A stretch of DNA of 64,000 bases. Source: Ornithinimicrobium avium. GTDB taxonomy: Bacteria > Actinomycetota > Actinomycetes > Actinomycetales > Dermatophilaceae. Positions within the stretch are counted from its first letter, which is position 1; each line of letters starts with the position of its first letter. Position numbers and translations under genes: made by a program. The notes under the pieces are model-generated. The model saw only the letters and a list, made by a program, of their open reading frames with translations. It made no database searches and had not been told where the DNA came from. The stretch covers positions 3,782,001-3,846,000 of the forward strand of contig NZ_CP031229.1 in assembly GCF_003351765.1 (NCBI RefSeq). The letters are read 5' to 3'. Of this stretch, positions 17,263 to 25,153 are shown piece after piece.

Positions 17263-18507
17263 TCACTGCCGGTAGCCCGCGAGGAAGTTGCCCATCCGCT
17301 CCAGCGCGGCGCGCAGGTCGGCTCCCCACGGCAGGGTCACGATCCGCAGGTGGTCCGGCTCGGGCCAGTTGAACCCGCGTCCGTGCACGACCAGGATCTT
17401 CTCCTGCTCCAGCAGGTCCAGGACGAACCGCTCGTCGTCCTGGATCTGGTAGACGTCGGGGTCCAGCCGGGGGAAGACGTAGAGCGCGCCCCGGGGCTCG
17501 ACGACGGAGACGCCCGGCATCGCGGAGAGCATCGACACCGCGACGTCCCGCTGCTCGGCCAGCCGTCCCCCCGGGACCACGAGCTCCTCGATGCTCTGGT
17601 GGCCCGAGACCGCCACCTGGATGGCGTGCTGGGCGGGGACGTTGGGGCACAGCCGGGTCGAGGCGAGCAGCTCGATGCCCTGCAGGAAGCCGGTGGCGTG
17701 CGCGGTGGGACCGGTGATCGCGACCCACCCGGCGCGGTAGCCGGCCACCCGGTAGGTCTTGGACAGGCCGTTGTAGGTCAGGCAGAGCAGGTCGGGGGCC
17801 AGCGTGGCGATCGAGACGTGCTCGGCGCCGTCGTAGAGGATCCGGTCGTAGATCTCGTCGGCCAGGATCAGCAGCGAGTTCTCGCGGGCGACCTGGACGA
17901 TCTCCTCGAGAGCCGCGCGGCTGTAGACCGCGCCGGTCGGGTTGTTCGGGTTGATGACCACGATGGCCTTGGTCCGTGGGGTCACCTTGGCGCGGATGTC
18001 CTCCACCGAGGGGTTCCACCCGTCGGCCTCGTCGCACAGGTAGTGCACGGGCGTGCCGCCGGCCAGACTGGTGGCCGCGGTCCACAGCGGGTAGTCGGGC
18101 GCCGGCACGAGGACCTCGTCACCGTTGTCGAGCAGCGCCTGCAGCGTCATCATGATCAGCTCGGACACGCCGTTGCCCAGGTAGACCCGGTCGACGTCCA
18201 GCGCCGGGAACCCGGGGACGTCCTGGTAGCGCGAGACGATCGCGCGCCGGGCCGGCAGGATGCCCTTCGACTCGGAGTAGCCCTGGGCGTCGGGCAGCGA
18301 GGCGATCATGTCCTGCAGGATCGTGTCGGGGGCCTCGAAGCCGAACGGGGCCGGGTTGCCGATGTTGAGCTTGAGGATCCGGTGGCCCTCGGCCTCCAGC
18401 TGCGCGGCCCGGGCGGCCACCGGCCCGCGGATCTCGTACAGGACGTTCTGGAGCTTGACGGACTGGTTCAACGGCTTCAGCGGACGGGTGCGGTGGCTCT
18501 GGCTCAC
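17263..18507 (-). CDS. Pyridoxal phosphate aminotransferase (AlaA-like alanine/valine transaminase)
   Basis: 414 residues, class I/II aminotransferase. The PLP lysine is in YNGLSKTYRVAGYRAGW, the cofactor aspartate/tyrosine in LADEIYDRILYDG, and substrate asparagine in INPNNPTGAVYS. The N-terminus (LNQSVKLQNVLYEIRGPV, KLNIGNPAPFGFEAPD) matches the AlaA-type alanine transaminase subgroup. The GTG start is weakly preceded. The gene is divergent from sigR, and its start lies close to the SigR-type promoter. Confidence 0.88.
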   Translation of the reverse strand: MSQSHRTRPLKPLNQSVKLQNVLYEIRGPVAARAAQLEAEGHRILKLNIGNPAPFGFEAPDTILQDMIASLPDAQGYSESKGILPARRAIVSRYQDVPGFPALDVDRVYLGNGVSELIMMTLQALLDNGDEVLVPAPDYPLWTAATSLAGGTPVHYLCDEADGWNPSVEDIRAKVTPRTKAIVVINPNNPTGAVYSRAALEEIVQVARENSLLILADEIYDRILYDGAEHVSIATLAPDLLCLTYNGLSKTYRVAGYRAGWVAITGPTAHATGFLQGIELLASTRLCPNVPAQHAIQVAVSGHQSIEELVVPGGRLAEQRDVAVSMLSAMPGVSVVEPRGALYVFPRLDPDVYQIQDDERFVLDLLEQEKILVVHGRGFNWPEPDHLRIVTLPWGADLRAALERMGNFLAGYRQ

Positions 18508-18526
18508 CGCACCATCGTCCCACGGC

Positions 18527-18554
18527 GGGAATGCCGGGAGCCTCCCGCCACGTT
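18527..18554 (+). promoter_or_regulatory. SigR/SigH-type autoregulatory promoter
   Basis: GGGAAT (18527-18532), 18 bp, CGTT (18551-18554) fits the SigR/SigH consensus GGGAAY-N18-CGTT. It sits 118 bp before the short sigR start and 37 bp before an alternative TTG start, so its transcript would include both. Confidence 0.8.
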
Positions 18555-18577
18555 CCCCTGCCGACCCCGAAGGACGC

Positions 18578-18593
18578 AGGAGGCAGTCCCTTG
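18578..18593 (+). promoter_or_regulatory. Strong RBS and TTG start for a longer SigR isoform
   Basis: AGGAGG (18578-18583), a 7-nt spacer, then TTG 18591 in frame with sigR. Use of this start adds 27 residues to the 221-residue form. In Streptomyces a longer, unstable SigR' made from the SigR-dependent transcript is known; this layout is the same. Confidence 0.6.
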
Positions 18594-18657
18594 CTCATCA
18601 CCGCAACGACCCCCGGAGAGCGGACCGGCGCCAGCGCGCTCGTCCAGGCTCACGGGT

Positions 18658-18663
18658 TAGGCT
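18658..18663 (+). promoter_or_regulatory. -10 box TAGGCT, proximal leaderless sigR promoter
   Basis: TAGGCT ends 8 nt before ATG 18672, which has no convincing ribosome binding site. It would give a leaderless mRNA for the short SigR form only. Confidence 0.5.
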
Positions 18664-18671
18664 GGCAGGCG

Positions 18672-19337
18672 ATGGATACTGACCAGCCGACGATCGAGGA
18701 GCTCGAGGCGCAGGCGATCGCGGAGGCCGACGCGAGCGTCGACGTCGCGACCGAGACGCCCGACGCGCGCGCCGCCAGGTTCGAGCGGGAGGCCATGCCC
18801 CTGCTGGACCAGATGTACAGCGCCGCGCTGCGCACCACCCGCAACCCGACGGACGCCGAAGACCTCGTCCAGGAGACGTACGCCAAGGCGTTCGCCGCCT
18901 TCCACCAGTACCGCCCGGGCACCAACCTCAAGGCCTGGATGTACCGGATCCTGACCAACAGCTTCATCAACTCCTACCGCAAGAAGCAGCGCCAGCCGCT
19001 GGAGTCGGACGCCGGAGAGGTCGAGGACTACCAGCTGGCCCGGGCCGCCTCGCACTCCTCCAAGGGTCTGCGCTCGGCGGAGGCCGAGGCGCTGGACCAC
19101 CTGCCGGACAGCGACGTGACCCGCGCGCTGGCCACGATCGGCGAGGACTTCCGCATGGCCGTCTACCTCGCCGACGTCGAGGGGTTCTCCTACAAGGAGA
19201 TCGCAGAGATCATGGACACGCCGATCGGTACCGTGATGTCCCGGCTGCACCGGGGCCGCAAGCAGCTGCGCGAGCTGCTCACCGACTACGCGCTCGAGCG
19301 TGGCGTCATCTCCTCGCCCGAGGAGGCCCGCCGATGA
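18672..19337 (+). CDS. sigR: ECF sigma factor SigR/SigH (thiol-oxidative stress)
   Basis: 221 residues. Region 2 (DAEDLVQETYAKAFAAFHQY, LKAWMYRILTNSFINSYRK) and region 4 (GFSYKEIAEIMDTPIGTVMS, RLHRGRKQLRELL) are complete. Held inactive by the zinc anti-sigma factor encoded by the next gene, whose ATG overlaps the sigR stop by 4 bp. It directs thioredoxin, mycothiol and protease genes after disulfide stress. Two promoters and a long TTG-started isoform are visible upstream. Confidence 0.93.
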   Translation: MDTDQPTIEELEAQAIAEADASVDVATETPDARAARFEREAMPLLDQMYSAALRTTRNPTDAEDLVQETYAKAFAAFHQYRPGTNLKAWMYRILTNSFINSYRKKQRQPLESDAGEVEDYQLARAASHSSKGLRSAEAEALDHLPDSDVTRALATIGEDFRMAVYLADVEGFSYKEIAEIMDTPIGTVMSRLHRGRKQLRELLTDYALERGVISSPEEARR

Positions 19338-19624
19338 ACCGCCCGACCGAGCAGGCCGGCGCCGCCGACTGCGCCGACGTGATCCTGCGGCTGTTCGAGT
19401 ACGTGGACAACGAGAGCGCGCCGGTGGACCGGGAGCGGATCCACGCACACCTCGAGGAGTGCGGACGCTGCCTGGCCGAGTACGAGCGCGACCTGCTCAT
19501 CAAAGCGCTGGTCCGGCGGGCGTGCGCGTGCCAGCCGGCCCCCGAGACGCTGCGGGCCCAGATCCTCACGCGCATCGTCACCACCCGGGTCACCGTCGTC
19601 GAGGGCGGCCCGGACCGCTCCTGA
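19334..19624 (+). CDS. rsrA: Zinc anti-sigma factor RsrA/RshA
   Basis: 96 residues with the ZAS signature H39-x3-C43-x2-C46, plus upstream C13 and the downstream pair C64-A-C66. The cysteines coordinate zinc under reducing conditions; disulfide formation releases SigR. The start overlaps sigR (ATGA). A terminator hairpin follows 21 bp after the stop. Confidence 0.93.
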   Translation: MNRPTEQAGAADCADVILRLFEYVDNESAPVDRERIHAHLEECGRCLAEYERDLLIKALVRRACACQPAPETLRAQILTRIVTTRVTVVEGGPDRS

Positions 19625-19645
19625 CCCGTTGAGGCACACACAAGA

Positions 19646-19681
19646 AGGGCCGGTACGCACCCGCAGGTGCGCGCCGGCCCT
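19646..19681. terminator. Bidirectional terminator between rsrA and bL37 gene
   Basis: AGGGCCGG (19646-19653) pairs with CCGGCCCT (19674-19681), and GCACC pairs with GGTGC inside, around a CGCA loop. It separates the rightward rsrA from the leftward bL37 gene. Confidence 0.75.
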
Positions 19682-19722
19682 CTCTGTGCGTCTGTCGTTC
19701 GGCGCCGCTGAGGCGTGAGGGC

Positions 19723-19797
19723 TCAGGCGTTAGGCCGGCGGCCGTGGTTGGCCGCCTTCTTCTTGCGGTCGCGGCGCTTGCGTGCACGCTTGCTCAT
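19723..19797 (-). CDS. 50S ribosomal protein bL37 (24 residues)
   Basis: A tiny leftward gene: MSKRARKRRDRKKKAANH then GRRPNA and TGA. This is the actinobacterial mini-protein bL37, found in mycobacterial ribosome structures and often encoded beside sigH/rshA. GGGAGG lies 5 nt before the ATG (19797). Extremely basic, no other function expected. Confidence 0.93.
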   Translation of the reverse strand: MSKRARKRRDRKKKAANHGRRPNA

Positions 19798-19900
19798 GTC
19801 TGCCTCCCGGTCGGTGGTGGTCAGGGGTGCGTCCTGGCGAGGTCGTCGGCCGGACGCTGTCCCCCATGATCTCACACCGGGGTACGGCGGCCCGCATCAA

Positions 19901-19918
19901 CCGTGACGCACATCACGG
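19901..19918. promoter_or_regulatory. CRP-like palindrome
   Basis: CCGTGACGCACATCACGG is an 18-bp sequence with perfect 6-bp arms around CGCACA and contains GTGA-N6-TCAC, the CRP/GlxR half-site arrangement. It lies between the leftward bL37 gene and the rightward 25-codon ORF. Confidence 0.55.
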
Positions 19919-19937
19919 TGAAGGTAAAGACTTGTTC

Positions 19938-19962
19938 AAGAATCCTCCGTAGGAGGCTTCTT
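19938..19962 (+). promoter_or_regulatory. Hairpin/palindrome downstream of the CRP-like site
   Basis: AAGAATCCTCC (19938-19948), loop GTA, GGAGGCTTCTT (19952-19962): 11-bp arms with one T-C mismatch. It could be an operator or an RNA hairpin; no recognisable -35/-10 pair can be assigned with confidence around it. Confidence 0.35.
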
Positions 19963-20066
19963 CTCTCGACCTGCGGCGGGGTGTATGGGACAGTGTGTTC
20001 TACGGCCGACCCTGCGCCGGACGACCTGATCCCTGTGCCGCCCGGCACCCGTGAAAGGACACGATC

Positions 20067-20144
20067 GTGCTCCAGATTCTCTCGATGCTCGCCTCGTTCA
20101 CCCTCGGTGGCTATACCCCGGACCTTCTTTCCTGGGAGGACTGA
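20067..20144 (+). CDS. Uncharacterised 25-residue small ORF
   Basis: GTG 20067 follows AAAGGA with 7 nt spacing and runs to TGA 20142-20144. The peptide begins VLQILSMLASF and ends TPDLLSWED: a hydrophobic, aromatic-containing short peptide with an acidic end. A 14-bp GC-rich terminator-like hairpin starts 19 nt after its stop, and a CRP-like palindrome lies 150 bp upstream, so it looks like an independent transcription unit. I do not recognise the peptide. It could be a small protein or a leader peptide controlling the HD-GYP genes. Confidence 0.5.
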   Translation: MLQILSMLASFTLGGYTPDLLSWED

Positions 20145-20163
20145 CGGTCCCGGAGCACGCGAC

Positions 20164-20196
20164 GAGGGGCGAGGGGCGACGAGCCCCTCGCCCCTC
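20164..20196 (+). terminator. Strong hairpin after the 25-codon ORF
   Basis: GAGGGGCGAGGGGC (20164-20177), loop GACGA, GCCCCTCGCCCCTC (20183-20196): 14 perfect pairs. It is followed by TTCC rather than a long T-run and lies just before the probable HD-GYP start, so it may terminate the small ORF transcript or attenuate the genes behind. Confidence 0.65.
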
Positions 20197-20200
20197 TTCC

Positions 20201-21598
20201 GTGCGGGTCGGCATCGTCGTCTTCCTGCTGGCGGCGGTCGCGGTCGCGGGCTCGTGGTGGGGTTGGAGGGAGCTCGGGCCGGACGCCCGCCTCGAGCCGG
20301 ACATCGTCGTGCCGCTCGTCGGGCTGGGCGTCGGGGGCGTGCTGCTCCGGGAGCGCAACCTCGGCCCGCACCTGGGCGTCTCCGTCATCTCGGTGGTGCT
20401 GGCGGCCGCCGTAGCGCTGACCGGTCCGGCGGGGGCGGCGTTGGTCGGCTTCGTGGCGTACGCGGTGGACGTGCATCAGAAGCGTCCCCGCACCCGCGTG
20501 TTCAACGCCTCGATGGCAGGGGCCATCGGTGCCGTGGGCGGCGTCGTCTACCTGCTGGTCGCCGGGGGGCTCGCGGTCGACTCGCCGCAGACCGTGCCGC
20601 TGCTCGACATCGGCCTGCCACTGCTGCTCGCGCACGCGGCGATGACCCTGCTCAACGCGCTGTCGATCGGTCTGATGGCCTCGGCCGTCCGTGGCAGCCG
20701 GGTGCTGCCCTCGGCCGCCGGCGCGCTCCGGAGCCTGGGCTGGGGGACGCTGACCCATCTGATCGTCGGGTTCCTCTTCGTCGTCCTGTGGACCGCCGCC
20801 GACCTCGGCGTGCTGAGCGCCATCTTCGTGCTGGGTCCCCTCGTGGTCGCGCACTGGTCGATCGGCCGGGAGGCGCTGGCCCGGCGGGAGCACCAAGAGA
20901 CCGTGACGACCTTCGTGGCGGCGCTGGAGGAGGCAGACCCGGTCTCGGCCGGGCACGCCGCCCGCGTCGCGCACCTGGCGGAGCTCGTCGGCAGCGCCCT
21001 GGGCCTGGGGGGGCAGCAGACCGAGGACCTGCGCTACGCCGCCCTCCTCCACGACATCGGACTGGTGACCGTACGCACCCAGCTTCCCCCCGACCCGGAG
21101 GTCGAGCAGACGGCCTACCTCAGCGCGATCAGCGCGCACCCCGAGGCGGGCGTGGCCGTGCTGCGGGGGCTCGACTTCCTGACCGGGGCGCTGCCGGCGA
21201 TCGCGCACCACCACGAACGCTACGACGGCCGGGGCTACCCGGCCGGGCTGGAGGGCGAGACGATCCCGCTGGCCGCCCGCATCATCGCGGTCGCCGACGC
21301 CTACGACGCGCTCGCCGGGAGGCGCGCCGGCACGCCGGCCACGGATGCCGAGGTGCTGGAGGAGCTCCGGTCCCGCGCCGGGACCCAGCTCGACCCCGCC
21401 GTGGTCCAGGCGCTGGGCGGGGCGCTCGCCCGCCGGCCCGGAGCGACCCCGGCACGCGCGACAGAGGTTGCGGGGCGTCCCGAGGATCCCGCGGGCGGCG
21501 CGCCACGCGGGACCGGGGTCGACCACGACCATCCGTCGGTGAGCGACACCTTCGCCGAGTGGCAGCCCGAGCAGGCGCTGGGGGCGCGGTGGCGCTGA
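20201..21598 (+). CDS. HD-GYP domain membrane protein
   Basis: About 465 residues from GTG 20201 (an earlier in-frame GTG 20051 would add 50 residues that run through a terminator hairpin; the start is uncertain as neither has a ribosome binding site). Six to eight hydrophobic segments fill the first 280 residues (VGIVVFLLAAVAVAGSWWGW onward). The C-terminal HD-GYP domain is intact: GHAARVAHLAELVG, LLHDIG, HHHERYDGRGYPAGL, ARIIAVADAYDAL. HD-GYP domains commonly hydrolyse cyclic di-GMP or related nucleotides; the ligand of the membrane sensor is unknown. Overlaps the next gene. Confidence 0.8.
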   Translation: MRVGIVVFLLAAVAVAGSWWGWRELGPDARLEPDIVVPLVGLGVGGVLLRERNLGPHLGVSVISVVLAAAVALTGPAGAALVGFVAYAVDVHQKRPRTRVFNASMAGAIGAVGGVVYLLVAGGLAVDSPQTVPLLDIGLPLLLAHAAMTLLNALSIGLMASAVRGSRVLPSAAGALRSLGWGTLTHLIVGFLFVVLWTAADLGVLSAIFVLGPLVVAHWSIGREALARREHQETVTTFVAALEEADPVSAGHAARVAHLAELVGSALGLGGQQTEDLRYAALLHDIGLVTVRTQLPPDPEVEQTAYLSAISAHPEAGVAVLRGLDFLTGALPAIAHHHERYDGRGYPAGLEGETIPLAARIIAVADAYDALAGRRAGTPATDAEVLEELRSRAGTQLDPAVVQALGGALARRPGATPARATEVAGRPEDPAGGAPRGTGVDHDHPSVSDTFAEWQPEQALGARWR

Positions 21599-22848
21599 CG
21601 CCCGAGCTGGCGCTGGTCGCGCTCCTCGCCATGATCGTCGGGGAGGCGTGGCGGGTGTCCGTGCCCGGGGTCGGCCAGGACGCGCCCCTGTCGCAGGCGA
21701 CCGCAGCGGCCCTGGCCGTCTCCACCGCGTGGCCGGCCCACGACGACCCGGACCACCTGCTCGGTCTGCTCGGTCCGCTGGTCCTGGCCTGCCTGGCCGT
21801 CCTCGTCGTCGCCGCGGCGAGGCGCTCGTGGTGGGCCGTGCCGCCTGACCTCGCCCGCACCGTGAGCACCGTGCTGGTGGCTGGTCTGCTGGCCAGGGTG
21901 CCGCTGCTCGGCTCCGCCAGCCTCCTCGAGCGCGCGGAGGCACCCGGCGCGCAGGCTCCCACCGTGGCGCTCCTGCTGCTGGTGGTCTCGGTGATCGCGG
22001 TGGTCGCTCCGGTCCTGGGTCGCGCGGCGGTGCAGGCGGCGCGGGAGGGCAGCCCGCTGCGGGTGCAGATCACCGACCACCTGGCGAGGCACGGGGCGCT
22101 CATGCTGGCGACGGCCACCACCGCCGCCGTCATGGCGCTGTCGGTGCGGCTGCTCGGAGCCGCCTCGTTCGTGCTCTTCCTGGTGCCGATGGCGCTGCTC
22201 CAGCCGGCCGTGACCCGGCAGCGTCGCATCCGCGAAGCGCAGCGGCAGACGATCTTCGCGCTGTCCAGACTCACCGACCAGGCCGGCCTGACCACGCCGG
22301 GCCACGGGGTACGGGTGGCCAGGACCGCGGTGCCGGTCGCCCGGGAGGCAGGCGTGGAGGACGCCGACCTCGCCGACGTCGAGGCGGCCGCGCTGCTGCA
22401 CGACATCGGCCAGGTGGGGCTCACCAGACCCATCCCCGGGGGCGCGACCGTGGAGGTGTCCGCGCGCGACCAGCGGAGGGTCGCCGCCACCGGTGCGGCC
22501 ATCCTCGCCCGCACCGCGGACCTGTCGCGGCTGGCCTCCACCGTCGGTGACGTCGGGATACCCCAGCACTGGGCCGAGCAGCGCGGCGACGTGCCCATGT
22601 CCGCACGCGTGGTGCGGGTGGTCTCCGCCTTCGACGACCTGACCGGGGCCGGCACCCGACTCGGCGGCGGGCACGGCCCCGTCGAGGCTCTCGAGCGCAT
22701 CCTGCGCTCGACTCCGCACGAGTACGACCCCCAGGTCGTGGACGCCCTCGTCCGGCACCTGGAGCGGCGCGGCCTGCTGGCCGCCAGTGATGCCGTGCGC
22801 CTGCGCACGGCAGCAACCGCTCCGGACGGTGCCGGCACCGGCACGTAG
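21589..22848 (+). CDS. HD domain membrane protein, degenerate HD-GYP
   Basis: 419 residues from GTG 21589, overlapping the first HD-GYP gene by 10 bp. Several N-terminal transmembrane segments (LALVALLAMIVGEAW, VALLLLVVSVIAVVAPVLG) precede an HD domain with LLHDIGQVGL and ARVVRVVSAFDDLTG. The GYP loop is missing: where the first protein has HHHERYDGRGYP this one reads VGIPQHWAEQRGD. It may be a regulatory partner or have a different substrate. The stop overlaps the -10 box of tsaB. Confidence 0.75.
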   Translation: MALTPELALVALLAMIVGEAWRVSVPGVGQDAPLSQATAAALAVSTAWPAHDDPDHLLGLLGPLVLACLAVLVVAAARRSWWAVPPDLARTVSTVLVAGLLARVPLLGSASLLERAEAPGAQAPTVALLLLVVSVIAVVAPVLGRAAVQAAREGSPLRVQITDHLARHGALMLATATTAAVMALSVRLLGAASFVLFLVPMALLQPAVTRQRRIREAQRQTIFALSRLTDQAGLTTPGHGVRVARTAVPVAREAGVEDADLADVEAAALLHDIGQVGLTRPIPGGATVEVSARDQRRVAATGAAILARTADLSRLASTVGDVGIPQHWAEQRGDVPMSARVVRVVSAFDDLTGAGTRLGGGHGPVEALERILRSTPHEYDPQVVDALVRHLERRGLLAASDAVRLRTAATAPDGAGTGT

Positions 22849-22851
22849 CCT
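22846..22851 (+). promoter_or_regulatory. -10 box TAGCCT, leaderless start of tsaB
   Basis: TAGCCT uses the TAG stop of the preceding gene and ends 6 nt before GTG 22858; no ribosome binding site. Confidence 0.45.
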
Positions 22852-22857
22852 TGGTCC

Positions 22858-23565
22858 GTGCTCCTCGCGATCGACACCTCGACGACGGCCATCGGCGCAG
22901 CCCTCCACGACGGCACCCGCGTCCTGGCGTCGGTGACCCACGAGGACGCGCGCCGGCACGGCGAGCTGCTGGCGCCCGCGATCGCCGAGGCGTTGGAGCG
23001 GGCCGGGGCGGACCGCCGCGCACTGTCCGCGGTCGTCTGCGGCGTCGGACCCGGCCCCTTCACCGGGCTGCGGGTGGGGGTGGTCACCGGGCTGGTGCTC
23101 GCCCACGCGCTCGGCCTGCCCGCCCCCGACGGGGTGTGCTCCCTCGACGCGCTCGCCCACGAGCTGGTCGGCCGACACCAGGGGCGGGCCCTGGTCGCCA
23201 CCGACGCCCGCCGCAAGGAGGTCTACTGGGCGGTCTACGACGTGCAGCCGGGGGGCGCGCGCCGCCTCGACGGGCCGGCTGTCTCACGGGCCGCGGACCT
23301 GCCCGATGAGCTGCGCCGGCTGCCGGCCGTGGGCCGGGGCCCCGAGCTCTACCCCGACGCGCTGCCGCACCGGCTGGCGGGCGGGCGCCGCGACGTGGAC
23401 CCGGCCGCCCTCGCCGACCTGGCCGTGGCCCTGCGGGCGGGCCGGCACCCGGACTCGGCCACCGGCCTGCTCGACCCAGAACCGCTCTACCTGCGGCGTC
23501 CGGACGCGGTGGCCGCTCCCGGCACCGCGATGACGGCCTCCTCGGAGGGGAGGGGGGCGTCGTGA
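22858..23565 (+). CDS. tsaB: tRNA threonylcarbamoyladenosine biosynthesis protein TsaB
   Basis: 235 residues. Starts MLLAIDTSTTAIGAAL (ASKHA fold) and has the GVGPGPFTGLRVG motif. Scaffold partner of TsaD in t6A37 formation on ANN-decoding tRNAs. The stop overlaps rimI by 4 bp. The usual upstream tsaE is not in this window. Confidence 0.93.
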   Translation: MLLAIDTSTTAIGAALHDGTRVLASVTHEDARRHGELLAPAIAEALERAGADRRALSAVVCGVGPGPFTGLRVGVVTGLVLAHALGLPAPDGVCSLDALAHELVGRHQGRALVATDARRKEVYWAVYDVQPGGARRLDGPAVSRAADLPDELRRLPAVGRGPELYPDALPHRLAGGRRDVDPAALADLAVALRAGRHPDSATGLLDPEPLYLRRPDAVAAPGTAMTASSEGRGAS

Positions 23566-24035
23566 GGCTGCGCGAGGCGACCTGGCGCGACCTGGCCGGG
23601 ATGGCCGAGCTGGAGGCTCGCTGCTTCCCGCACGACGGCTGGTCGGCGCAGACCTTCTGGGCCGAGCTGGCCCAGCGCCCTCGCCGCTCCTACTGGGTCG
23701 CCGTCGACGGGACGGCGGGCGAGGAGGAGCTTGCCGGCTACGCCGGGCTCGACGTGGCCGGCGACCTCGCCGACGTGATGACGGTCGCGGTGGACCCGGG
23801 ACGCCGGGGTACCGGCCTCGGCGCGCGGCTGCTCGAGACCCTGCACGCACGGGCTGTGGACGCCGGCGCCGTGGCGGTCCTGCTCGAGGTCCGCGCCGAC
23901 AACGAGCCCGCCCGTGCGCTCTACTCCACCCGCGGCTACCGGGTGGTCCGCACCCGACGCGGCTACTACCGCTCCGCGGGCGCAGCCTCGCCCGTGGACG
24001 CCCTCGTCATGCGCAAGGAGCTGGTCGGACCGTGA
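23562..24035 (+). CDS. rimI: Ribosomal protein S18 alanine N-acetyltransferase RimI
   Basis: 157 residues, GNAT fold: DVMTVAVDPGRRGTGLGARL is the acetyl-CoA loop (R/QxxGxG/A form), and ADNEPARALYSTRGYRVV the C-terminal family motif. Overlaps tsaB and tsaD by 4 bp each, forming a coupled tsaB-rimI-tsaD unit. Confidence 0.9.
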   Translation: MRLREATWRDLAGMAELEARCFPHDGWSAQTFWAELAQRPRRSYWVAVDGTAGEEELAGYAGLDVAGDLADVMTVAVDPGRRGTGLGARLLETLHARAVDAGAVAVLLEVRADNEPARALYSTRGYRVVRTRRGYYRSAGAASPVDALVMRKELVGP

Positions 24036-25075
24036 ACGAACCCCTGGTGCTGGGCATCGAGACCAGCTGCGACGAGACCGGGGTCGGCCTGGTCCGCGGC
24101 CAGACGCTGCTCGTGGACGCGGTCGCCAGCAGCGTCGACGAGCACGCGCGGTTCGGCGGGGTCGTGCCCGAGGTGGCCAGCAGGGCACACCTGGAAGCCA
24201 TGGTCCCCACGATCGAGCGTGCCTGCGCCGAGGCCGGGGTCCGGCTGGCCGACGTGGACGCGGTCGCCGTGACGTCCGGGCCCGGCCTGGCCGGGGCGCT
24301 CCTCGTCGGCGTCGCCAGCGCCAAGGCCCTCGCACTGGCCCTGGACAGGCCGATCTACGGCGTCAACCACCTGGCGGCCCACGTCGCGGTGGACGTGGTC
24401 GAGCACGGTCCGCTGCCGGAGCCGACGATGGGCCTGCTCGTCAGCGGCGGGCACTCCAACCTGCTCCTCGTCCCCGACGTCACCCACGACATCCGCTCGC
24501 TCGGCGCGACCATCGACGACGCCGCCGGCGAGGCCTTCGACAAGGTCGCCCGGCTGCTGGGGCTGCCCTTCCCCGGCGGACCGCACATCGACCGGGTGGC
24601 CAGGGAGGGCGGTCAGGTCGTCATCGACTTCCCGCGGGGGCTCACCTCGGGGCGCGACCTGCAGCGCCACCGCTTCGACTACTCCTTCTCCGGGCTGAAG
24701 ACCGCGGTGGCCCGCTGGGTGCAGGCCCGGCGGGACAGCGGCGAGCCGGTGCCGGTGGCCGACGTCGCCGCCAGCTTCCAGGAGGCCGTGGTCGACGTGC
24801 TGACCCGCAAGGCGGTCCTGGCCTGCCGGGAGCACGGCGTGGACGACCTGCTCATCGGCGGCGGGGTCGCGGCGAACACCAGGCTGCGAGCGCTGGCCCG
24901 GGAGCGGTGCGACGACGCGGGCATCCGGCTGCGGGTCCCGCGCCCGGGGCTCTGCACCGACAACGGCGCGATGGTCGCCGCGCTGGGGGCCGAGATGGTG
25001 CTCAAGGGCCGCGACGCCTCGCGCCTGGACCTGCCGGCCGACTCCTCCCAGCCGGTGTCCCAGGTCAGTGCCTGA
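24032..25075 (+). CDS. tsaD: tRNA N6-adenosine threonylcarbamoyltransferase TsaD
   Basis: 347 residues. Catalytic subunit of t6A synthesis. GIETSCDETGVGLV start, metal histidines in VNHLAAHVA, and nucleotide-binding LLVSGGHSNLLLV and IGGGVAANTRLR. GTG 24032 overlaps rimI. Complete length and intact motifs. Confidence 0.95.
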   Translation: MNEPLVLGIETSCDETGVGLVRGQTLLVDAVASSVDEHARFGGVVPEVASRAHLEAMVPTIERACAEAGVRLADVDAVAVTSGPGLAGALLVGVASAKALALALDRPIYGVNHLAAHVAVDVVEHGPLPEPTMGLLVSGGHSNLLLVPDVTHDIRSLGATIDDAAGEAFDKVARLLGLPFPGGPHIDRVAREGGQVVIDFPRGLTSGRDLQRHRFDYSFSGLKTAVARWVQARRDSGEPVPVADVAASFQEAVVDVLTRKAVLACREHGVDDLLIGGGVAANTRLRALARERCDDAGIRLRVPRPGLCTDNGAMVAALGAEMVLKGRDASRLDLPADSSQPVSQVSA

Positions 25076-25153
25076 GCCGGCTCGAGCCACCGGAGGAGAG
25101 GGACCGCAGGAGGAGTGCAGGTGCCCCTGTCGTGCCGGGGCCGGTGAGCGTCC

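Noticed and set aside
20051..20200. Earlier GTG start for the HD-GYP protein at 20051
   Set aside because: The extra 50 residues would run through the small ORF and the terminator hairpin and look like random Arg/Pro-rich sequence; no RBS. Kept only as an alternative.
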